Positions 52,889 through 62,447 of a stretch of 64,000 nt of DNA are shown here, piece by piece. Numbering within the stretch: position 1 is the stretch's first letter; every line of letters begins with the position of its first letter. A model generated the notes under the pieces. It ran no database searches, was not told the origin of the DNA, and saw nothing but the letters and a program-made list of their open reading frames with translations. The DNA comes from Vibrio campbellii CAIM 519 = NBRC 15631 = ATCC 25920 (GTDB taxonomy: Bacteria; Pseudomonadota; Gammaproteobacteria; Enterobacterales; Vibrionaceae). The stretch is from assembly GCF_002163755.1 (NCBI RefSeq), contig NZ_CP015864.1, forward strand, positions 434,001 to 498,000, given 5' to 3'. Both the position numbers and the translations under genes were made by a program.

Positions 52889-53506
52889 ATGAAGGAAGAT
52901 TTTTCTAAATTTGCGACAACTGAGTACGGAAATATACTTGCCAATGACCACTTTATTAACCACAACATTGGCCCTCTTTGGCAGGGTACACCTCGAATCT
53001 TCGGAGAAGCATTCACAGTCCAGTTAGCACCAGGTGATAACTTAATGCTCCATTCTGCAATATACGAAGCACCCGAGGGTTCAATAATTGTTGTGGATGG
53101 TGTTGATAACGAGTTCGCAGTAGCGGGTGGTAACGTATGTGCAGTAGCCAAGAGTCGGGGTATAAAAGGCTTCATTATTGACGGTGTAATTCGGGACATA
53201 AGTGAAATTTCACAAATGAGATTTCCAGTCTTTGCGAGAGGTGTTTACCCTGTTCCAGGCAAAAAAGAAGTTTATTGTCAGTTGGGTATTTCAATTACTT
53301 GTGGAGGGGTAAATGTGTCTACAGGTGATGTAATTGTCGCTGATGTAGAAGGTATAGTGGTTATTCCTAAAGAAAAAAGAGAAGAAGTATTTCTATCGGT
53401 CTCAAAGAAAGCATCTGAGGAGTCGTCACTGACACTACCTGAATGGGAAGCAAGTCATAGAGCCAAAATAACTCAAGCAATAATTGCTGCTAAGCAAAAA
53501 GCTTAA
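52889..53506 (+). CDS. RraA-like / HMG-CHA aldolase family protein
   Basis: A 205-residue protein. GGNVCAVAKSRGIKGFIIDG (about 78-97) followed by VIRD gives the conserved G-x-x-x-x-x-A-x-x-x-G-x-x-G-x-x-x-D-G-x-x-RD of the RraA/CHMH aldolase fold. Members are either class II pyruvate aldolases/oxaloacetate decarboxylases or regulators of RNase E. Its length exceeds RraA (about 160) and is closer to the aldolase branch. The 2-hydroxyacid dehydrogenase downstream also fits oxo-acid metabolism. Confidence 0.82.
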   Translation: MKEDFSKFATTEYGNILANDHFINHNIGPLWQGTPRIFGEAFTVQLAPGDNLMLHSAIYEAPEGSIIVVDGVDNEFAVAGGNVCAVAKSRGIKGFIIDGVIRDISEISQMRFPVFARGVYPVPGKKEVYCQLGISITCGGVNVSTGDVIVADVEGIVVIPKEKREEVFLSVSKKASEESSLTLPEWEASHRAKITQAIIAAKQKA

Positions 53507-53765
53507 CAATAAAACCAAGAGTGATTTAAAAAGCCTAGTGGTTTGGTGACGACTTAGTTATTTAGCGATTTAACTGCGCTAGATTATTGTTTTCCAAGAG
53601 GTATAAATTTAACGTTTTTACTTCTTGTCAGGAACAAACTTCATGGCTTTCACAGCTTGCTGTTTTTGTATCCAAGAGTTTTGCACTTCGTACTTAAATC
53701 CAAAGCCTTTGAGAGGGCTAGAGAGCTAGCTCCCAATACAGCGTTACAATATCAAGGAGAGTTCC

Positions 53766-54758
53766 GTGAGAATAACTGTTTTAGATGACTACCAAAATGT
53801 GGTTAGAACATTAGATTGTTTCAAATTAGTATCACATCTTGATGTGTTGATCTTGAATGAAACACTTTCTGAGCCGGAATTGGCAGTGAAGCTTAAAGAC
53901 ACGGAGATTCTGGTTTTAATCCGAGAGCGCACAGTCATTACAGAGTCATTACTTGCTCAGTTACCAAACCTCAAAGTTATTAGTCAAACGGGCAAAGTTA
54001 GTAATCATATCGATGTTCACCTATGTGAAAGGTATGGAGTAAAAGTGTTGGAAGGGCGAGGCTCTCCTATCGCTCCTTCGGAGTTGGCGTGGGCGCTGAT
54101 TATGGCGGCAAGCCGCAACATACCTACTTACTCATCCAATCTCAAAAACGATAAATGGCAAGATTCTGATGCACTTGGTTTAGGTCGTACACTAAAGGGA
54201 CTAAAGCTTGGTATTTGGGGCTACGGAAAAATTGGCCAGCGAGTTGCCCAATATGCAAAAGCATTTGAAATGTCCGTGGTTGTCTGGGGGAGTGAACAAT
54301 CAAGAAACCTTGCGCTTGAGCATGGCTTTGAAGCTTCAGCTTCAAAGGAGAAGTTTTTCTCTGATTCTGATGTATTGTCACTTCACTTACGTTTGAATGA
54401 TTTAACTAGGGCGTGTGTAACAGCTCAGGACTTAAGTTTAATGAAGCCTGACTCTTTGTTTGTTAATACTAGCCGCTCAGAGCTTGTGGAAAACTCAGCT
54501 TTATACAATGAGTTAATCTCGGTCCCAACTAAGCGAGCTGCCGTTGATGTATTTGACAACGAGCCAGCGTCAATCGAAAACGAGCCTTTGTTGTCATTAT
54601 CTAGAGTAACGGCCACTCCCCATTTAGGGTACGTAGAACAAAGCAGCTACGAGCTTTACTTCAAAATAGCATTCGAGAATATATTAACTTTCTTAAATCG
54701 TAACACGAAAATATCGACATTAAGAGCCCCGATTTCACAACAAACAATTTCAGGTTGA
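53766..54758 (+). CDS. D-isomer-specific 2-hydroxyacid dehydrogenase
   Basis: A 330-residue NAD-dependent oxidoreductase. The Rossmann motif is LGIWGYGKIGQRVAQYAKAF (GxGxxG, about 148-167). The catalytic arginine region is NTSRSELV, then DNEP, and the catalytic histidine is in ATPHLGYVE. These enzymes interconvert 2-oxoacids and D-2-hydroxyacids; the exact acid is unknown. A GTG start is preceded by AAGGAGAGTTCC. It lies 259 bases behind the RraA-like gene, so a joint oxo-acid pathway is plausible but not certain. Confidence 0.88.
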   Translation: MRITVLDDYQNVVRTLDCFKLVSHLDVLILNETLSEPELAVKLKDTEILVLIRERTVITESLLAQLPNLKVISQTGKVSNHIDVHLCERYGVKVLEGRGSPIAPSELAWALIMAASRNIPTYSSNLKNDKWQDSDALGLGRTLKGLKLGIWGYGKIGQRVAQYAKAFEMSVVVWGSEQSRNLALEHGFEASASKEKFFSDSDVLSLHLRLNDLTRACVTAQDLSLMKPDSLFVNTSRSELVENSALYNELISVPTKRAAVDVFDNEPASIENEPLLSLSRVTATPHLGYVEQSSYELYFKIAFENILTFLNRNTKISTLRAPISQQTISG

Positions 54759-54810
54759 TATACAACGCTTGTTAATTTCTACACTAGGCTTCAATAAAAA
54801 ATCCAATATT

Positions 54811-54933
54811 TTAAGCTTGCAAGCTGGAAAATCGCTTAGGTGGGATCGCGCTTGCCAAGTAGTCGCGAATGGTCCGGAAACGAACCTCTTTGTCGGGATT
54901 AGAGACAAACTCCGTGAATGCCTGATTTCTAAT
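54811..54933 (-). pseudogene. 3' remnant of an unidentified gene
   Basis: On the - strand a 40-codon frame runs from a stop at 54,934-54,936 to TAA at 54,811 and reads IRNQAFTEFVSNPDKEVRFR then TIRDYLASAIPPKRFSSLQA. Its composition is protein-like, and its GC content is higher than that of the AT-rich surroundings, but it has no start codon. It appears to be the C-terminal tail of a gene whose body was deleted. The family is not recognised. Confidence 0.45.
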
Positions 54934-54995
54934 TTAAATTAATGTCTCTAATATTGCTCCGTCCAAATGTGAACTTTTGCAACGATAGGTGAAGT

Positions 54996-55454
54996 ATGGA
55001 AATCACCCTTACAAAATTTAAAAAACACGAGCAGTCGTCGGCATATGATGCTTTTAAATTGTATATGAAGCCTATCATTGATAGTGCAATTGGTTGGGAT
55101 GAAGATTTTCAAAGAACATCGTTTGAGTCTAGGCTAAAGCCAGAGTGGTTTAGGTGGATTTTGTACAATGGTGACAAAGTTGGTTATGTATGCAGTCGGC
55201 TAAAATCGAGCAGTATCCATATTCACATGCTTATCATATATAGGGATAAGCAAAGGAGAGGCTTCGCATCGGCGGTCCTTGAACAACTGAAGCAACAGGC
55301 AAATTTACAGCAATTAGATTTAACATTGAGCTGTTTTAAAAACAATGAACCTGCTGCACGCATGTACAAACGGTTGGAGTTTGTTATCGACTCAGAGGAT
55401 GAGCTTTTTTATAACTTTATAAACGTGCCAGAGAGCATCAAGAAAGCTGTTTAA
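54996..55454 (+). CDS. GNAT family acetyltransferase
   Basis: A 152-residue GNAT. IHMLIIYRDKQRRGFASAVL is motif A (RRGFA in place of QGxGxG/A), and SCFKNNEPAARMYKRLEFVI is the following Asn/Tyr block. The rest is poorly conserved. Substrate unknown. It is the first of three unrelated-looking GNAT genes in a row, each with its own spacer. Confidence 0.8.
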   Translation: MEITLTKFKKHEQSSAYDAFKLYMKPIIDSAIGWDEDFQRTSFESRLKPEWFRWILYNGDKVGYVCSRLKSSSIHIHMLIIYRDKQRRGFASAVLEQLKQQANLQQLDLTLSCFKNNEPAARMYKRLEFVIDSEDELFYNFINVPESIKKAV

Positions 55455-55465
55455 GACTGATTCTT

Positions 55466-55535
55466 AACACGTGGCAATTCTAGTATGCGTTGGTTTTAGT
55501 GTGCACGACACTTTGTCCACCATTTAACAGAGCGT
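55466..55535 (+). repeat. Possible decayed Vibrio integron repeat (attC-like)
   Basis: AACACGTGGCAATTCTAGT (55,466-55,484) matches 15 of 19 bases of the segment AACGCGTGGCGTTTCCAGT that I recall from V. cholerae-type integron repeats. TTGGTTTTAGTGT follows, also reminiscent of that repeat. A weaker copy of the core (TACGTGGCAC, 56,121-56,130) lies in the next spacer. The canonical RYYYAAC/GTTRRRY ends are not convincingly present, so this is at best a relic. Confidence 0.3.
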
Positions 55536-55564
55536 TTACGTACAGACAACCAACAGGAGTCCAA

Positions 55565-56095
55565 ATGGAAAGTGAAAGACTAAGATTATCTCCACCATCA
55601 TTACAATATGTTCACGCAATGTATGATGCGATAGATGAGTCGAGGTATGAGCTCTCTCAATTTTTGCCTTGGGTTTCTGGTAACTTTACCAAGGCTTGTC
55701 TTGAAGAAAATACCAAAGAAGCAGCACATAACTTTGCCAATTTCGCTGATGAGTTCTGGTTCAATATTATCGAGAAAGACTCTGGGATGTATGTGGGGGC
55801 TATTGGGTTTGTTATTAGAGACAAAAATGTACCTTTTTTTGAAATTGGTTATTGGCTGAAAATTTCAAAAACTGGTTTAGGTTATGCGAGTGAGGCTATT
55901 GGATTGGTAGAGCAATATGCATTTAACAATAAGTCGGCTCAAAGGGTCGAAATAAAAATGGCTGGTTCTAATTTCAAGAGTCAGTCAGTAGCGAATCGTT
56001 GTGGCTACAGGCTTGAAGCTCATTTAGCTAACGCAAGGCGTTTACCATCTGGCGAGTTAGATAGCACAGTGGTTTACGCAAAAAATTTTTTATGA
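55565..56095 (+). CDS. RimJ/RimL-type GNAT acetyltransferase
   Basis: A 176-residue protein beginning MESERLRLSPPSLQYVHAMY, with YELSQFLPWVSG, FFEIGYWLKISKTGLGYASE and SQSVANRCGYRLEAHLANAR, all typical of ribosomal-protein-like N-acetyltransferases. AGGAGTCCAAATG at 55,565 sets the start; a longer in-frame extension upstream runs over the attC-like spacer and is rejected. Target unknown. Confidence 0.86.
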   Translation: MESERLRLSPPSLQYVHAMYDAIDESRYELSQFLPWVSGNFTKACLEENTKEAAHNFANFADEFWFNIIEKDSGMYVGAIGFVIRDKNVPFFEIGYWLKISKTGLGYASEAIGLVEQYAFNNKSAQRVEIKMAGSNFKSQSVANRCGYRLEAHLANARRLPSGELDSTVVYAKNFL

Positions 56096-56191
56096 ATATC
56101 TGTCACAGATTTGTGCATCATACGTGGCACATGGCGGTTTTTATATTGCCCACACGATAATTTGGCGTGGTATCAGATCGGAGAATATTAA

Positions 56192-56710
56192 ATGGAGTTA
56201 GTTGTACCATCATCAGAGTTTGAGTCTGCTTTCGAACATTTTTATGAGGATTTTGCTCAACATGATGTTGAAAATTCTGAGTATTACCTTGAAGGTAAGA
56301 TTGATTTTTTAAAATATATTGCTCGCTTGACTGATGAAGCGGCAGGCATAAATCTGCGTAAGGATTATGTGCCATGTAGCCATTTTTGGTTAATAGATAG
56401 TGCAAGGACTATCCTTGGCGCCATACGTGTTCGCCACAACATAGAAAATGACTTTCTTGCTTTGGAGGCTGGGCATATTGGCTATGATATAGCTCCTTCA
56501 TATCGCAGAAAGGGTAATGGTAAGTTAATGCTGAAACTAGCACTATCGAAAGCTGCTGAGCTTGGCATTGAGAAAGCACTACTGACTGCAGATAAGGATA
56601 ACTTAGCATCACGCGGTGTTATCGAAGCTAACGGTGGCGAGTTTGAAAATATTGTTGTAGGTAAGGTCTTCCCAAACCCATTGGCCAGGTATTGGATTAC
56701 CTGTAAGTAA
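56192..56710 (+). CDS. GNAT family acetyltransferase
   Basis: A 172-residue GNAT. LIDSARTILGAIRVRHNIEN, HIGYDIAPSYRRKGNGKLML (motif A, RRKGNG) and DKDNLASRGVIEANGGEFEN give the family. The architecture matches the YjdJ/YkkB-like GNATs frequent in Vibrio gene cassettes. It stands about 100 bases after the previous GNAT gene. Confidence 0.84.
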   Translation: MELVVPSSEFESAFEHFYEDFAQHDVENSEYYLEGKIDFLKYIARLTDEAAGINLRKDYVPCSHFWLIDSARTILGAIRVRHNIENDFLALEAGHIGYDIAPSYRRKGNGKLMLKLALSKAAELGIEKALLTADKDNLASRGVIEANGGEFENIVVGKVFPNPLARYWITCK

Positions 56711-56884
56711 TTGTACAGTAATGAAGAACCCCAATTTAAATACTTATGATGAGTCAAAAGTCATGCGGCAGGATAAAACCTCAAAACTACCAACGTTCGA
56801 GAGGCTTTGGCTAAAGTCTCTTTTAATAAATGACACTGGTAAAACCAAAACGACGAACTAGTAAAGTGAATAGTAGGTGAATTC

Positions 56885-57850
56885 ATGGAGTTTCTTTATC
56901 CAGCTATCGAACCTTTCAAATCAGGATACCTTGAAGTTGATGATGGAGTTTTTGTATATTGGGAAGCCTCTGGAAACCCTGATGGAATACCAGCACTTTT
57001 TTTGCACGGGGGACCAGGCGGGGGTATTAAAACAGGCTACCGACGCCGATATAACCCACAAAGATATCTTATTGTTTCCTTCGAACAAAGAGGGTGTGGG
57101 CGGAGCAAACCCCTGATTACTGAATCATTGGATTCACTCCATAACTTTACTACCCAACAATTTGTTTTAGATATTGAAAAGCTAAGAGATCACTTAAATA
57201 TTGAATCTTGGCTGGTAAGTGGTATCTCCTGGGGGACGACCCTTGCCTTAGCATATGCTCAAACGTATCCAACCCGTGTTAAAGCTCTTGTTATAGCTGC
57301 GATTAATTTGGCGACTCCCACTGAGGTTCGATGGATTACCGAAGATATCAAGGTTATTTTTCCAGAGGAGTGGCAGAAATTTAGAGAAGCAGTATCTCCT
57401 AAATCAGGACAATCACTCATTGATGCGTATTATGATTCTATATTAAGCCATGATATCTCAGCGCGTCAGAGCGCTTATGATGCTTGGTGCGGCTGGGAAG
57501 TTGCTCACGTGTCCTTAGACCCACTTGCCATGCCAAACCCTTCATTTGATGACTCTGAGTATCGAGCAGTGTTCGCCACTCAAGTGATTCACTTTTGGAA
57601 GCACAGCGCGTTCATGGCTGATTCACAAATTCTTAATAACATGCGCAAGCTTAATACCATCCCTGGTGTTCTTATTCATGGGCGGCTGGATGTCAGTTCT
57701 CCTATTGTTACAGCGTGGGAGATCAATAATGAATGGCGGTCAGGGACTTTTGTAATTGTTGAAGACGAAGGGCATGGTGGACCCAAGATCATTCAAGCTT
57801 TTATTGATGCTACAGATGAAATCTCGCGCAAACTTACCAGTCAAGGTTAG
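56885..57850 (+). CDS. pip: Proline iminopeptidase-type alpha/beta hydrolase
   Basis: A 321-residue S33-family hydrolase. The oxyanion region ALFLHGGPGGG (about 36-46), FEQRGCGRSKP (DQRGCGRS-like, with Glu for Asp) and the nucleophile elbow VSGISWGTTLALAYAQ (GxSWG) are the proline iminopeptidase signature. The acid and histidine follow in GRLDVSSP and DEGHGG. It removes N-terminal proline from peptides. The family length of about 310-320 is normal. Confidence 0.92.
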   Translation: MEFLYPAIEPFKSGYLEVDDGVFVYWEASGNPDGIPALFLHGGPGGGIKTGYRRRYNPQRYLIVSFEQRGCGRSKPLITESLDSLHNFTTQQFVLDIEKLRDHLNIESWLVSGISWGTTLALAYAQTYPTRVKALVIAAINLATPTEVRWITEDIKVIFPEEWQKFREAVSPKSGQSLIDAYYDSILSHDISARQSAYDAWCGWEVAHVSLDPLAMPNPSFDDSEYRAVFATQVIHFWKHSAFMADSQILNNMRKLNTIPGVLIHGRLDVSSPIVTAWEINNEWRSGTFVIVEDEGHGGPKIIQAFIDATDEISRKLTSQG

Positions 57851-58154
57851 ACCTGATAATACAGTCTAAAAACGTTAGCTTAGCGTCGCTTACTTTGAGT
57901 GAGTAGCGTTGTGTTTTAATCATATTGTTTGGGTTTTTCACTACATTACAAGGAAATGCTTTGCCTCGGCTAGGTAACAAAATTAACAAACTGTCATTTG
58001 TAAACTTGATTGAATAGCCACGGCTTGTTGGATTATACCTATTCGTCTTCCAATGCCTAAACCTTGTCATAAACCACATGAAAAGCTTACGAACTCAAGA
58101 TATCCTAGGGGGATAATAAGATAGCGCCATATTGATGGCAGAAAGTGAATTCGA
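57851..58154. other. Intergenic region between pip and sbcD
   Basis: About 300 bases. GTCGCTTACT (about 57,885) and AGTGAGTAGCG form an imperfect stem after pip and may terminate it. Further on nothing coding is seen. The sbcD promoter probably lies in the last 80 bases, where AAGCTTACG and GGGATAATAAG occur, but no consensus element can be fixed. Confidence 0.4.
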
Positions 58155-59294
58155 ATGAAGTTTATCCATACCTCAGATTGGCACCTTGGCCGACAGTTTC
58201 ATAACGTCTCTTTGCTTGACGATCAGCAAGCGGTTCTCGACCAGTTAATCCAATACGTTGAAGACAACCCTGTTGATGCGGTGGTTGTTGCTGGTGATAT
58301 TTATGACCGTTCTGTCCCACCAACCATTGCGATTGAACTACTTAACAAAGTAGTGAAGCGAGTCTGTGGTGAGCTAAATACGCCGATGATTCTGATTTCT
58401 GGCAACCATGATGGAGCTGAACGTTTGGGTTTTGGTTCAGAACAGATGAAAAATGCGGGCCTTCACATTATCAGTAACTTCGAAGACATGCTTACCCCTG
58501 TTGTTATTGAAACAGAAAGCGCAGGGCAAGTTGCTTTTTATGGCATGCCTTATAACGACCCTGAGCAAGTCCGTTTTGCCTACCAAGAACCCGTTTCGAC
58601 CCACGATCAAGCGCACAAGTTACTTGCCGAGAAAATCACGGAGCAGTTCCAGCCAGAACAACGCAACGTGTTAGTCAGTCACTGCTTTGTCGATGGTGCC
58701 ATTGAGTCTGAATCTGAGCGTCCACTTTCGATTGGCGGTTCCGACCGTGTCAGTCACGAGCATTTTCTCAACTTTGACTATGTAGCGTTGGGGCATTTGC
58801 ACCAGCCACAGAAAAAAGGCGAAGAGTACATTCGTTATTCTGGTTCACTGATGAAATACAGTTTTGGTGAACAAAACCAGAAGAAAGGTTTCACGCTGGT
58901 GGAAATTGACCAAAACGGTTTTGTCTCGGCAGAGCATATTGAGCTTGCCGCACCTCATGATATGCGAATTGTTGAAGGCGAACTTGAACAAGTAATAGAG
59001 CAGGGCAAAACCGATCCGAAAAACGAAGACTACCTGTTGGTACGTTTGATGGATAAGCACGCGATCTTAAACCCAATGGAAAAGCTACGTACTGTTTACC
59101 CAAATGTTTTGCACCTAGAAAAACCGGGCATGTTAATTGGTGTCGAGCAAGAAATGGCGCAAGCGAAGTTGGCGAGAAGTGAGATAGACATGTTCCGAGA
59201 TTTCTTTTCGGAAGCGCAAGACGGCCAATTATCGCAAGAACAAGATCAAGCGATCAGTGACATTATCAAACAACTTTCTCAGCAAGCTCAGTAA
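58155..59294 (+). CDS. sbcD: SbcD, nuclease subunit of SbcCD
   Basis: A 379-residue Mre11-type nuclease. All phosphodiesterase motifs are present: SDWHLGR (D8, H10), VAGDIYDRS (D47), ISGNHDGAERL (N-H-D), LVSHCFVDGA and LGHLHQPQ. With SbcC it cleaves hairpins and processes double-strand ends. ATG 58,155 starts the usual MKFIHTSDWHLGR. The stop is 9 bases before sbcC. Confidence 0.96.
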   Translation: MKFIHTSDWHLGRQFHNVSLLDDQQAVLDQLIQYVEDNPVDAVVVAGDIYDRSVPPTIAIELLNKVVKRVCGELNTPMILISGNHDGAERLGFGSEQMKNAGLHIISNFEDMLTPVVIETESAGQVAFYGMPYNDPEQVRFAYQEPVSTHDQAHKLLAEKITEQFQPEQRNVLVSHCFVDGAIESESERPLSIGGSDRVSHEHFLNFDYVALGHLHQPQKKGEEYIRYSGSLMKYSFGEQNQKKGFTLVEIDQNGFVSAEHIELAAPHDMRIVEGELEQVIEQGKTDPKNEDYLLVRLMDKHAILNPMEKLRTVYPNVLHLEKPGMLIGVEQEMAQAKLARSEIDMFRDFFSEAQDGQLSQEQDQAISDIIKQLSQQAQ

Positions 59295-59303
59295 GGATCA
59301 AAC

Positions 59304-62300
59304 ATGAAACCCATTAAACTGACAATGCAGGCTTTTGGTCCGTTTGCTCAAACAGAAACGATTGAATTCGACAAGCTGGGTACTAACCCTCTGTTTCTTA
59401 TCAATGGTCCTACTGGTTCGGGTAAAACCTCGATTCTCGATGGGATTTGTTTTGCGCTTTATGGTGAAACGACGGGTAACGAGCGTCAAGGCATTCAAAT
59501 GCGTTGCGATATGGCAGCACCAACGTTATTGACCGAAGTGACGCTAGAGTTCTCTTTACACGGCAAATCTTATCGAGTGATTCGCTCACCAGAACAAGAA
59601 GCACCAAAGGCGCGTGGTGAGGGCATGACGGTGCGTAAGCATACCGCAGCTTTGTATGAGATTACGGACGAAGAAAAGCTCATCACTAGCAAAACAACTC
59701 AAGTAAAGACAGAAGTGACCAATATTATTGGCTTGAACGAAACTCAGTTCCGCCAAGTGATGGTGTTGCCACAAGGTAAGTTTCGAGAGTTGTTACTTGC
59801 GACATCCAAAGAGCGGGAAGAGATCTTTGGTCAGCTATTCCAAACGGATATCTACAAGAAGATTGAATACGCACTGAAAGACAAAGCGAGTGCTATTAGC
59901 AAAGCCAAAGATGAGTTTGATAACCAAATTCGAGGCGCACTGCAGGTGGCTGGTGTTTCTTCCGAAGCAGAGTTAACAGAGCGGCGTGAGGCGTTATCTG
60001 TTCAATTTGAAACCGTACAAAAGCAAGAGCAAGGATCTCTGGCGCAATTAAATGCGGTAAAAACTGATCTGCAGAAAGCAGAAGCGTTGAGCAATGAGTT
60101 TAAAAAGCGCGAGCAAGCCGAAATTGCATTGAAGCGACATTTAGAACAGAGCGATGCTGTCTCATCACGTCAATTGCAGTTAGACAATGCGAAGAAGGCA
60201 AGCAAGGTTGAGTTGCCTTATGTCACGTTACAAAATGCCTCAAAGCAAACGCAAGAACTTGAGCAAAAGGTGGCTAAGCTTTCTCAAGATCTTACTGTGG
60301 CAAATGACGCGGTAAAATCCAAAGAAGGCGCATTGCAAACCGCGAAAGAACAAGCCGCTCAATTGCCAAAACTGACAGAGCAGCAATACCAACTTGAAGG
60401 CATGAAAGGAAAGTTGGTTGAAAAGTCAGAGCTAGAGAAAGCCATTAACGCAGGTTTGACGCAAAAGTCGGAGTTTGAGGCAACGCTTAAGAAATATATC
60501 GCTCTGAAAGAGAAGTTAACGCTAGAGGCGCAACGAGGTCAGAAGTCTCTGGATCAAGCCCGAGTCAATGTTGCAAGTATTGGCAGTGTAGAGGCTGAGA
60601 TAAAACAGCAACAACGTTTGATGCAAGACCTACAGAAGCTCACTGGCTTAAACCAAGAGCTAGCGAAATTGGATGCATTGACGCCTAGCAAGCAAGCTTT
60701 GGTTGACCAAGCAAAAGCGCGATACGTAGAACTTCAACGCTCAGCAGATACACTTGAATTGAGCTGGCACAATGCTCAAGCTGCTGTATTGGCTCAGCGC
60801 TTACAAGCCGGTGAAATGTGTCCAGTGTGCGGTAGTGTAGAACACCCTCAACCCGCTCAATTTTTTGCTGAAGAGGTAACAAAAGAGCAAGTTCAGCGTG
60901 CTCGAAATACGGAGCGAGAAGGGCAAGTTGCGCTTAACCAATTGAGCAATCAATTGGAGCAGCACAATATCGCAGTCGGACAATACAAACAGCAGATAGA
61001 GCAACTATCCGTTGAACTTGGCCAAAACGCATCGATGGATTTAAGCGCGTTACAAGCGTCCATGCAGCAGCTCAATGAACGTTTACAGCAATTGTCATCG
61101 ATTAACTTGGTTCAGCTGGAACAAATTGTCAATGAGTTAAACCAGCGTTGTGTTACTGGGGAAGGTAAGATCAATGATCTGCAAAACCAGATGGCAGCGA
61201 ATGAATCGACGATAAAAGGGAACCAAGAGCAACTGGCTAAACTGTCTGCTTCGTTAGATGCCAAGTACTCATCTCTTGAAGTTCTTGAGCAAGACATTGT
61301 TGTGATTCAAAAACAGATTACGGAGTTGAATACCGCATTCGAGTCTGCACAAAACCATTTACAACAAGCCGTGCTGGCGAAGACCAATATTGAAAGCCAA
61401 CTGACAACCAATCAACAGTGGTTGAATGAGGCACTAGAGCGTTTGAACACAGCCAAAACTGATTGGGCGCAAGCGTTGCAGGCGAGCGCATTCGAGGATG
61501 AAGCACAATTCCTAGCAAGTAAAGTTGATGAAGCTGAGATGCAGGTTTGGCAGCAAGAAATTGAGGCGTTCAAACAGACTCAAATCAAGCTAGAACAAAC
61601 CTTGGCAGACTTGAGCTCCATGTTGAAAGACCTGGCGTTACCTGATTTAGAAGGGTTTAACGTTAAATTAAACAGTGTCCAGCAAGGTTACGTTGAAGCG
61701 CGTAATCAGCTTGATAGCACGCGCTCTTTGTTTGAACGTCTAGAGAAAGTCCGTAATGACATCGCGACGTTACATGACAAGAACACCAAGTTAGAAGACG
61801 AATACAAAGTGTTTGGCACCTTGTATGACGTTGCAAGCGGTAAAACGGGTAGCCGTATCAGTTTGCACCGATTTGTCCTTGGTGTGTTATTAGACGACGT
61901 GTTGATTCAAGCGTCACAGCGTTTAAGCCTGATGAGCAAAGGCCGTTATATCTTGGCTCGTAAAACTGAAGGCTTCAAAGGTGCGGCAGGGCGGGGCTTG
62001 GATTTGGTAGTAGAGGACAGCTACACAGGTAAAACCCGCGATGTTGCGACGTTATCAGGTGGTGAATCTTTCATGGCAGCGTTGGCATTAGCGCTCGGTC
62101 TATCTGATGTTGTGCAGTCTTACAGTGGTGGTATTCGCTTGGATACGCTGTTTATTGATGAAGGTTTTGGCAGCTTAGATCCGGAATCATTGGATCTTGC
62201 GATTCAAACCTTGGTCGACTTACAGCAAACGGGTCGCATGATTGGCGTGATTTCTCACGTATCTGAACTGAAAGAGCAAATGGCACAGCGTATTGATGTT

Positions 62301-62360
62301 GAACCATCGCGACTTGGTTCTACAGTTTCTGTGAAATCTCAGATGGCATTTGATTCTTAA
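59304..62360 (+). CDS. sbcC: SbcC, ATPase subunit of SbcCD
   Basis: A 1018-residue Rad50-type SMC-like ATPase. Walker A is INGPTGSGKTSILDG (about 33-47), two long coiled coils flank the zinc hook MCPVCGS (near 505), and the ABC signature TLSGGESFMAALALALGLSD precedes Walker B LDTLFIDEGFGSLDPESLDL. It forms the DNA-repair complex with SbcD. AAGGATCAAACATG supports the start. Full-length and apparently intact. Confidence 0.96.
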   Translation: MKPIKLTMQAFGPFAQTETIEFDKLGTNPLFLINGPTGSGKTSILDGICFALYGETTGNERQGIQMRCDMAAPTLLTEVTLEFSLHGKSYRVIRSPEQEAPKARGEGMTVRKHTAALYEITDEEKLITSKTTQVKTEVTNIIGLNETQFRQVMVLPQGKFRELLLATSKEREEIFGQLFQTDIYKKIEYALKDKASAISKAKDEFDNQIRGALQVAGVSSEAELTERREALSVQFETVQKQEQGSLAQLNAVKTDLQKAEALSNEFKKREQAEIALKRHLEQSDAVSSRQLQLDNAKKASKVELPYVTLQNASKQTQELEQKVAKLSQDLTVANDAVKSKEGALQTAKEQAAQLPKLTEQQYQLEGMKGKLVEKSELEKAINAGLTQKSEFEATLKKYIALKEKLTLEAQRGQKSLDQARVNVASIGSVEAEIKQQQRLMQDLQKLTGLNQELAKLDALTPSKQALVDQAKARYVELQRSADTLELSWHNAQAAVLAQRLQAGEMCPVCGSVEHPQPAQFFAEEVTKEQVQRARNTEREGQVALNQLSNQLEQHNIAVGQYKQQIEQLSVELGQNASMDLSALQASMQQLNERLQQLSSINLVQLEQIVNELNQRCVTGEGKINDLQNQMAANESTIKGNQEQLAKLSASLDAKYSSLEVLEQDIVVIQKQITELNTAFESAQNHLQQAVLAKTNIESQLTTNQQWLNEALERLNTAKTDWAQALQASAFEDEAQFLASKVDEAEMQVWQQEIEAFKQTQIKLEQTLADLSSMLKDLALPDLEGFNVKLNSVQQGYVEARNQLDSTRSLFERLEKVRNDIATLHDKNTKLEDEYKVFGTLYDVASGKTGSRISLHRFVLGVLLDDVLIQASQRLSLMSKGRYILARKTEGFKGAAGRGLDLVVEDSYTGKTRDVATLSGGESFMAALALALGLSDVVQSYSGGIRLDTLFIDEGFGSLDPESLDLAIQTLVDLQQTGRMIGVISHVSELKEQMAQRIDVEPSRLGSTVSVKSQMAFDS

Positions 62361-62385
62361 TCAATACCTGTAAACGTAAATAAAC

Positions 62386-62427
62386 AAAAGCCCCGCTAGA
62401 TTACGGTGTAAAGTAGCGGGGCTTTTT
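62386..62427. terminator. Bidirectional terminator after sbcC
   Basis: AAAAGCCCCGCTA pairs with TAGCGGGGCTTTTT around a 15-base loop. It separates sbcC from the convergent cystatin-like gene. Confidence 0.85.
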
Positions 62428-62447
62428 GTTTCTCTGTCTCGAAGCAC

